From Anaerolineae bacterium (GTDB lineage Bacteria; Chloroflexota; Anaerolineae; Aggregatilineales; UBA2796): DNA of 64,000 bases. Numbering within the stretch: the first letter of the stretch is position 1; each line of letters starts with the position of its first letter. The DNA lies in assembly GCA_025055255.1 (NCBI GenBank), contig JANWYI010000015.1:4996-68995 (forward strand). Reading direction: 5' to 3'. The position numbers and the translations under genes are program-made. Under the pieces are notes generated by a model. It saw only the letters and a program-made list of their open reading frames with translations, was not told the origin of the DNA and made no database searches. Of the stretch, positions 58,850 to 64,000 are shown piece by piece.

Positions 58850-60301
58850 ATGGGCATCATAATTCTCGGACTCGGTCCAGGCGACCCTGAGCTGCTAACA
58901 CGGCGCGCCTGGCGCATCCTGAGCGAAGCTGAGGAAGTCTACTTGCGCACGGCACGCCATCCAAACGTGGCAGAGCTACCTATTCGGACGCTGCACAGTT
59001 TCGACGCTTGGTACGACGCTGCTGAGGATTTTGACACGCTCTATCAGCGCATTGCTGAGAAAATCTTGCAGCTCGGAGAGCGTCCGCAAGGTGTGGTGTA
59101 TGCAGTGCCGGGACATCCGCTAGTTGGTGAGCAAACTGTGACGCTGATCATGCAACTCGCGCGCGCGCGTAACGTGCCTGTTGAGGTCGTAGACGGTTTG
59201 AGCTTCATCGAGCCGCTGCTCAGCGCACTCAGTGTGGATGCGCTAGATGGCATTCAAATCCATGATGCAGAAAACATCGCGCACATGCATCATCCGCCGC
59301 TCAATCCTGATGTACCAGCCCTCCTCGCGCAACTCTACAGCAGCGCTATTGCCAGTGATGTAAAGTTGACGCTCGCCAATCAGTATCCTGAGACGCATGA
59401 AGTGATCTTAGTGCATAGCGCAGGCACAGCATCGCAGCGTCTTGAGCGCGTGCCGCTCTATGCGTTAGATCGGCAAGCTGTGGATCATCTGACGTCACTG
59501 TTCGTGCCACCGATTCAGCCGAAGGGCAGCTTTGAATACTTTCAAGAAATTATGGCACACTTGCGCTCGCCCGAAGGTTGCCCTTGGGATCGCAAGCAGA
59601 CGCATGAGTCGCTGCGTCCATACTTGCTTGAAGAGACTTACGAAGTGCTAGAGGCACTTGATAGCGGCGATCTTGAGCTGCTCAAGCGCGAGTTAGGCGA
59701 CTTGCTGCTACAAATCGTCTTCCATGCCCAAATCGCTGTTGAGAGCGGCGAGTTCAGCATGGCAGACGTGATCGCGCACGTCTGCCAGAAGCTGATCAGG
59801 CGGCATCCGCACGTCTGGGGCAACGTCAAAGCAGATGACCCAGAGCAAGTTCATGCCAACTGGGATCAAATCAAGCGCCAAGAGCGTGCCGCCGAAGGTC
59901 GAGCAGAGAGTCCGCCTTCAGCGCTAGACGGCGTGCCGAAGGCACTGCCTGCTCTGGCTGCTGCAGCTGCGATCCACGCGCGTGCAGCGCGCGTCGGCTT
60001 TGAGTGGGAACGCCTTGAGGATGTGATCGCCAAAGTGCGCGAAGAGCTTGACGAGTTGTTAGAAGCTACAGAGGCTGACAGTCGCCGTGAGGAGTTTGGC
60101 GATTTGCTGAGCAGCTTGGTCAACTTGGCGCGCTGGTATGAGGTCGATCCTGAGGCTGCACTGCGCGAGAACACGCTCAAGTTTGTACGCCGCTTTCAGT
60201 ACATTGAGCAGCAAGCCGCTCAGCAAGGCAAAGCTCTCCAGAGCATGACGCTTGCTGAGATGGACGCGCTCTGGAACGCTGCTAAGGCTGCAGGCTTGTA
60301 G
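58850..60301 (+). CDS. mazG: Tetrapyrrole-methylase-domain/MazG nucleotide pyrophosphohydrolase fusion
   Basis: A 483-residue fusion like Bacillus YabN. Residues 1-215 are a tetrapyrrole (corrin/porphyrin) methylase-type domain (IIILGLGPGDPELLTRRAW, GVVYAVPGHPLVGEQTV). Residues 230-483 are MazG: MAHLRSPEGCPWDRKQTHES, LEETYEVLEALDSGD and ELGDLLLQIVFHAQIA carry the EExxE and ExxD metal motifs, repeated in the second half (EELDELLEA, EEFGDLLSSLVNL). MazG hydrolyses NTPs, clearing aberrant nucleotides. GAGGAAGT lies just before the ATG. Confidence 0.94.
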   Translation: MGIIILGLGPGDPELLTRRAWRILSEAEEVYLRTARHPNVAELPIRTLHSFDAWYDAAEDFDTLYQRIAEKILQLGERPQGVVYAVPGHPLVGEQTVTLIMQLARARNVPVEVVDGLSFIEPLLSALSVDALDGIQIHDAENIAHMHHPPLNPDVPALLAQLYSSAIASDVKLTLANQYPETHEVILVHSAGTASQRLERVPLYALDRQAVDHLTSLFVPPIQPKGSFEYFQEIMAHLRSPEGCPWDRKQTHESLRPYLLEETYEVLEALDSGDLELLKRELGDLLLQIVFHAQIAVESGEFSMADVIAHVCQKLIRRHPHVWGNVKADDPEQVHANWDQIKRQERAAEGRAESPPSALDGVPKALPALAAAAAIHARAARVGFEWERLEDVIAKVREELDELLEATEADSRREEFGDLLSSLVNLARWYEVDPEAALRENTLKFVRRFQYIEQQAAQQGKALQSMTLAEMDALWNAAKAAGL

Positions 60302-60334
60302 CTTAGAACGCCAAGGTGCTAAAGCCAACTCGGC

Positions 60335-60760
60335 TTAGCGCCGACCCGGCGTCTCAATTGAGCCAAACCAGCCCATTTCTGTTACGCCGCGCAACAGTAC
60401 GTAGACCATGCCGATGCCGACTGCCAAAATGCCCCAAATGCGCGATTTCTCAGTCTTGGTGATTGCTACGGCGAGTAGTGGCAACGAAAAGACGCCTACA
60501 CGCAAGAAAAGTGTGATCAGCTCGTTGTTGCGGAAGAGTGCGCCTGGTACATTGCCTGTCGCTACTTTGTCAATCACTGCCAGCATCATAGCGCCCACCA
60601 AGAAAAATTGCACAGGCAGCTGCGGACGGCGCTGTCTGAAGAGCATGATCAGACACAGGAAGAAGACTGAGTACAGCGAAATACCCCAGAGCAAGGTAAA
60701 AGGATCGTTCGAAATTGGATTCAGGTTCTGCAAAAAGCGCTCAAGCGTCAGGTTACCCAT
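60335..60760 (-). CDS. Integral membrane protein of unknown function
   Basis: A 141-residue protein with about four hydrophobic helices (FTLLWGISLYSVFFLCLIMLF, QFFLVGAMMLAVI, FLRVGVFSLPLLAVAI and IWGILAVGIGMVYVLL). ATG 60760 follows AAGGAG by about 12 nt. There are no recognisable motifs. It converges on mazG 33 bp away. Confidence 0.7.
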   Translation of the reverse strand: MGNLTLERFLQNLNPISNDPFTLLWGISLYSVFFLCLIMLFRQRRPQLPVQFFLVGAMMLAVIDKVATGNVPGALFRNNELITLFLRVGVFSLPLLAVAITKTEKSRIWGILAVGIGMVYVLLRGVTEMGWFGSIETPGRR

Positions 60761-60878
60761 GATGAATAAGGACTCCTTGCTGAAATGATGACAGTGTCTT
60801 CCCAATTGTACCACAATGATGAATCGCTAGGCACCACTGCGTTGATCTGGGACGCTACAGCGTGAGCATCGCGGAGCT

Positions 60879-60911
60879 AAAAGGCGCGGTCGCTCAGCAG
60901 CTGACCGCGCC
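60879..60911 (-). terminator. Rho-independent terminator after the DUF2892 gene
   Basis: A perfect 9-bp GC-rich stem (GGCGCGGTC 60883-60891 with GACCGCGCC 60903-60911), 11-nt loop, and TTTT on the minus strand (60882-60879), 20 bp past the gene stop. Confidence 0.82.
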
Positions 60912-60931
60912 ACACACCGAATGGCGAAAAG

Positions 60932-61144
60932 CTAGGCTTGGCTGCGCTCCTTAGCGCTGCAAGTGTTGATGCCGAACGGCACATATGCCATGCAACGCCC
61001 TGTCAATGCTGTGCCGATCAGCATGGCGCCGACGATGCCGCCAATGATCGGACCTGAGCCACCTGCAGCAACGCCCACGGCAATTGCCGCAATGCCTAGC
61101 ACTAGACGAATGACGCGATCCACATTTCCAACGTTGCGCTTCAT
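60932..61144 (-). CDS. DUF2892 family small membrane protein
   Basis: A 70-residue protein. MKRNVGNVDRVIRLVLGIAAI is the typical DUF2892 beginning, followed by a second glycine-rich membrane helix (GPIIGGIVGAMLIGTALTG) and a short tail with CMAYVPFGINTC. The family also forms the membrane part of YgaP-like rhodaneses. ATG 61144 is chosen for its GAGGGAG site; 61168 lacks one. Confidence 0.88.
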   Translation of the reverse strand: MKRNVGNVDRVIRLVLGIAAIAVGVAAGGSGPIIGGIVGAMLIGTALTGRCMAYVPFGINTCSAKERSQA

Positions 61145-61222
61145 AGCAGACACTCCCTCAGTCTTCAAGTCTTAACTTTCAATTGTAAGCAGAACGCTTG
61201 AGTGCGCCAAATCTTACAGCGC

Positions 61223-61921
61223 TCACGTATGCAAATGGCGCACAAAGTTGGCAGTGATGACCTGTGGGCGCGTGATAGCAGAGCCGACCACAACTGCCAA
61301 TGCGCCGCACTCTAGTGCGTAGCGCGCCTGTTGTGGCGTGTTGATGTGACCCTCTGCAATCACTGGCACGTATAGTTGCGTTGCCATTGCACGAATCAGC
61401 TCAAAATTGGGCGTGGCGCTATCAGCCGTCTCTTCTGTGTAGCCGTTCAACGTCGGCGCGACAAAATCGGCGCCGTCGGCTTGTGCCGCAAGCGCCTCAT
61501 CAAGCGTTGCAACGTCTGCTAGAGCAAGCCTACCTTGAGCATGAATTGCAGCGATCAAGTCTGCCACACGCTCACTGTTCGGGCGCGGACGGCGTGTAGC
61601 GTCAAAAGCGACCACTTGCGCGCCTGCTGAGATCACGGCTTGCGCATGCCGCACAGTCGGCGTGATGTAGACACCTTGTGTGCCGTCTTTGTACAGACCG
61701 ATGACTGGCAAGTTGACAGCGCGCCGAATAGCGCGAATATCCTCGACGCCGTTGGCGCGAATGCCTCTGGCGCCGCCCATTTGTGCCGCAATTGCCATGC
61801 GCGCCATGATCTCTGCGCCGTGCAGCGGCTCATTAGGCAAGGCTTGGCAAGAGACGATCAGCTGACCGCGCACTTGTGCAATGAAGGCTTCTTTGTCCAT
61901 AACCTCAGGGAATTGGCTCAT
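61223..61921 (-). CDS. nanE: N-acetylmannosamine-6-phosphate 2-epimerase
   Basis: A 232-residue NanE of the (beta/alpha)8 type: GQLIVSCQALPNEPLHG, MARMAIAAQMGGARGIRANG, VNLPVIGLYK, VAFDATRRPRP and a C-terminal PVIAEGHINTPQQA and GALAVVVGSAITRP phosphate site. It interconverts ManNAc-6-P and GlcNAc-6-P in sialic acid and amino-sugar use. ATG 61921 is preferred because AGGAAG lies 5 nt upstream; the longer frame overlaps the flavoprotein gene. No nanA or nanK gene is in view. Confidence 0.92.
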   Translation of the reverse strand: MSQFPEVMDKEAFIAQVRGQLIVSCQALPNEPLHGAEIMARMAIAAQMGGARGIRANGVEDIRAIRRAVNLPVIGLYKDGTQGVYITPTVRHAQAVISAGAQVVAFDATRRPRPNSERVADLIAAIHAQGRLALADVATLDEALAAQADGADFVAPTLNGYTEETADSATPNFELIRAMATQLYVPVIAEGHINTPQQARYALECGALAVVVGSAITRPQVITANFVRHLHT

Positions 61922-61932
61922 AAAACTTCCTG

Positions 61933-63732
61933 TCAAGCCAGAACGTGCCACGCCGAGTCGAACAGGTTGCACAGCGCTGACCACGTCAAATTAGCTTTCA
62001 GAGCGCTTATATCTAGCGCTGCACCATGCGCGTTTAACTGCTCTGCTAAGGCGCACACATGCGGTAGAGAAATGCTCTCGCCAAGCGGCATATCAGGCGC
62101 AATGTGCAGTGAGTGCCAACGCAGGCTGTCAGGCGCGATCACGTCGTTCACAAGAAGCAATTGCGTGCTATGGAAGTGCGGATGCTCAAGCGGCACGTCA
62201 ACTGCCCAAGCAACTGGCACGCCGTAGCGCACCAGTTGATGTTGCAGCCGCAATACTTGCCACGAGTCGGCGTAAAGCATGTGTGGTGTCAGATGATTGC
62301 GAAGGCAGAAAGCAGCTGTGTGCAGCGCCGCCTCGCCGATTGCCCATTCAGTCGGATGCGTGCGATAGGCGCCGTTGGTCAGGTGCGTTGTGCCAATATT
62401 CTTGCAAGCAGCGAGTAGGTTAGTCGGCTGTTGTGGGATGAGCGCGCCGAGCGGCACTTGGAACGGTCGAGTAGGTGCATAAAGCGACGCCTTCGGATTG
62501 CCGACACATGGATGCAAGTCCATTGCATACCAGCCAATGCCGACGCTATCCCAAAAGTGCCGCGCGCGCGCGCCCTTGTTCGCCTCAGCTGCGATATCTT
62601 GTGCCAAGACGCGCCTCAGCGGCAGGATGCGCCGTGCCTCGCGCAGGTAAGGCAGTTCACTTAAGCCGTCAACTGTGCCCATCACGTCTGGACGCAATTT
62701 CAGTTCGGGGTAGCCTTTGCCGCCATCATCGCGCGGACATTCAGTCTGCAGCCAGTATAGGAAACCGAGCGAGAGCCGTTTTGCCTCATCAAGGTAGCAT
62801 CGGCGCGCCGCTGCATCTGCGTTGAGGATGTCGCCGCTATGATAGTCGTTGCTGACCCAGTTGATCAGCGCCAGGTCGTTGCCGCCAAGTAGTGCGCCGT
62901 CATGAATGCGCCGATACGTCCAGAATGGCAAGTTGTCGCCATTTGACGTGAACATACAGTAAACTGTGGGCTTACCGTCACGACCGAGCGGCGCAAGCGT
63001 ATATGGCTGATGGTCGCGGAAGTATTCGTAGCCTTCGGGCTTAGGAATGGTGTGATCTTCGCCTGCGCAAAACTCAACAACGAACGAATAGGTGAAGCCT
63101 TGAACTTCGTGTGGCTTTGCAACTTCAGGCGCGCCTGATTCGCTCGTCTCAGCACGCGACTCGGCGCCTGTGACGTGCGGCAACTCTGCCAGAGCAATCA
63201 GGTCGCCTGCATCGGTCGCGTCCAGATAGTAGCGCGCCTGAATGGTGCGCTGTTCGCCGTGCCCATTTTCCACGAGTACGCCTTGAATATGTCCGTTGCT
63301 GCGCTGTACACTCACGGGTCGCCAGCAGCGCATGACAGGCAGTGTGTACGGCGTCTCAGCGATCAGCTGGTCGAGCGCCATCACGCCGACCTCAGGCAAA
63401 AAGCACAGCCGACTCACCCAGCCGTTGCCCGGATTGAGCGGTACATCCTCGCCCAGCACGCTGTGCCGCATGAGAGCAGGCGCGCCGTACTCGCGCTGAT
63501 AGATGGCGCGGATGATCTGGCGCAGACGCCGATAGTTAGCTGTGCCGCCGAATGTCTCAATGTACTCATGCTCATCAAAGGCTGAGACGCCTTGCACTGT
63601 GAACTGACCGCCTAGTCGCTCCGTCTCGCTGACTAGGATAGCATCTACGCCAAGCGCGCATGCCGCTAGGTACGCTGCTGTGCCGCCTGTGCTGCCGCCA
63701 ATGATCGCCACATCATACGCACGCTCACTCAT
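61933..63732 (-). CDS. FAD-dependent oxidoreductase (FAD_oxidored family)
   Basis: A 599-residue flavoprotein. VAIIGGSTGGTAAYLAACALG binds the ADP part of FAD, with GGSTGG in place of GxGxxG; SETERLGGQFTVQGVSAFDEHEY follows. YYLDATDAGDLIALAE and a C-terminal CKNIGTTHLTNGAYRTHPTEWAIGEAA motif match the FAD_oxidored (PF12831-type) group, common near carbohydrate and amino-sugar genes. There is no signal peptide. It lies directly before nanE (11 bp), suggesting a joint role in sugar metabolism; the substrate is unknown. Its ATG overlaps the preceding gene by 4 nt. Confidence 0.88.
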   Translation of the reverse strand: MSERAYDVAIIGGSTGGTAAYLAACALGVDAILVSETERLGGQFTVQGVSAFDEHEYIETFGGTANYRRLRQIIRAIYQREYGAPALMRHSVLGEDVPLNPGNGWVSRLCFLPEVGVMALDQLIAETPYTLPVMRCWRPVSVQRSNGHIQGVLVENGHGEQRTIQARYYLDATDAGDLIALAELPHVTGAESRAETSESGAPEVAKPHEVQGFTYSFVVEFCAGEDHTIPKPEGYEYFRDHQPYTLAPLGRDGKPTVYCMFTSNGDNLPFWTYRRIHDGALLGGNDLALINWVSNDYHSGDILNADAAARRCYLDEAKRLSLGFLYWLQTECPRDDGGKGYPELKLRPDVMGTVDGLSELPYLREARRILPLRRVLAQDIAAEANKGARARHFWDSVGIGWYAMDLHPCVGNPKASLYAPTRPFQVPLGALIPQQPTNLLAACKNIGTTHLTNGAYRTHPTEWAIGEAALHTAAFCLRNHLTPHMLYADSWQVLRLQHQLVRYGVPVAWAVDVPLEHPHFHSTQLLLVNDVIAPDSLRWHSLHIAPDMPLGESISLPHVCALAEQLNAHGAALDISALKANLTWSALCNLFDSAWHVLA

Positions 63733-64000
63733 AGCGCCTCCAGATCGAAATCCACCTCAAAAGTGCGTTGCCAAGGCAGGCGGACGCTGCCCTTCGCCAC
63801 GCGCCACTGTGCGCCAAGCCATGGCAAGGCGGCAAGGCGCCGATTGAGCGCCCACTCAATGTAGGCGCATGTCTCTGCCTCAACTTGTGGCGTTGCCTCA
63901 GGCACACCAGTATACGTCTCAAGCCATGCGCGCACCTCAGCACGCACGCCTTGTTGATACAGGTAGTCTTCCACAAAACGATGGGCGAGGAAGTACTGCT
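63729..64000 (-). CDS. C-terminal fragment of an unidentified protein (enters from the right edge)
   Basis: The frame stays open from the window edge (..QYFLAHRFVEDYLYQQG) to its stop at 63729, about 90 codons. The visible end is alpha-helical, then Trp/Arg-rich (WRVAKGSVRLPWQRTFEVDF). I do not recognise the family. The 4-nt overlap with the flavoprotein ATG shows the two are translated together, so this gene begins the flavoprotein-nanE operon or is an internal part of it. Confidence 0.7.
   Translation of the reverse strand, partial: QYFLAHRFVEDYLYQQGVRAEVRAWLETYTGVPEATPQVEAETCAYIEWALNRRLAALPWLGAQWRVAKGSVRLPWQRTFEVDFDLEAL

Noticed and set aside
60305-60345. Terminator between mazG and the membrane protein (CTAAAGCC/GGCTTAG)
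   Set aside because: The stem is interrupted by a bulge and no T-tract follows on either strand.

Overview
The window looks like a chromosomal segment of a Chloroflexota (Chloroflexi) bacterium, probably an aerobic or respiring heterotroph of the Anaerolineae/Chloroflexia type. This is an inference from gene content and protein style: FHA, TPR and Ser/Thr-kinase genes side by side, secreted Pro/Thr-rich LysM and lipoproteins, a complex I block with two nuoM genes, sugar ABC transport with a LacI regulator, and very tight packing with many 4-nt gene overlaps. I see no rRNA, tRNA, CRISPR array, insertion sequence or prophage.

Layout. 1-62 is the 5' end of trpF, leaving the window on the minus strand. 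A small zinc-ribbon gene (347-595) follows, then a minus-strand trio LysM protein > DUF192 > metallo-hydrolase (592-3068). A strong terminator at 3175-3206 ends the nuo operon, which runs on the minus strand as nuoA-H-J-K-[ABM protein]-L-M1-M2-N (3216-13398). A broken DUF427 gene, a small lipoprotein and a sugar-nucleotide/P450/rhodanese operon occupy 13.7-18.1 kb. Then come mrp, a stand-alone atpC, two lipoproteins, an FHA protein and mnmA (18.1-23.5 kb).

23.6-36.8 kb is a glycan-utilisation region on the minus strand: pepF > beta-mannosidase, then LacI regulator > binding protein > two permeases > two tandem paralogous clan GH-A glycosidases > GH1 beta-glucosidase. Three LacI-type operators overlap two promoters in front of lacI. 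36.9-39.6 kb (plus strand) holds an unknown conserved-looking protein, a TPR protein and rsmG, which converges on a gyrA/parC-type gene carrying a LexA-box-like palindrome in its promoter. An SGNH/MBOAT acylation pair and a GNAT follow.

45.1-56.2 kb is the most unusual stretch: a minus-strand cluster clp ATPase > Ser/Thr kinase with about 18 TPRs > FHA > SDR > beta-propeller > degenerate penicillin-binding protein > TPR/membrane protein. It resembles the FHA-kinase-PbpA signalling operons of Gram-positive lineages, but the PBP has lost all three catalytic motifs and the Clp ATPase lacks the middle domain. The right end holds pruA, an MBL protein and a methylase-MazG fusion (plus strand), small membrane proteins, nanE, a flavoprotein and a gene running off the end.

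Main points for follow-up: (1) the complex I membrane arm has two NuoM subunits, a NuoL whose lateral-helix segment carries a 26-residue internal repeat, and a second NuoM lacking the conserved TM7 lysine; (2) the clp-kinase-FHA-pseudo-PBP cluster; (3) the regulatory sites before lacI and gyrA, and a shared promoter-like module at two unrelated loci.
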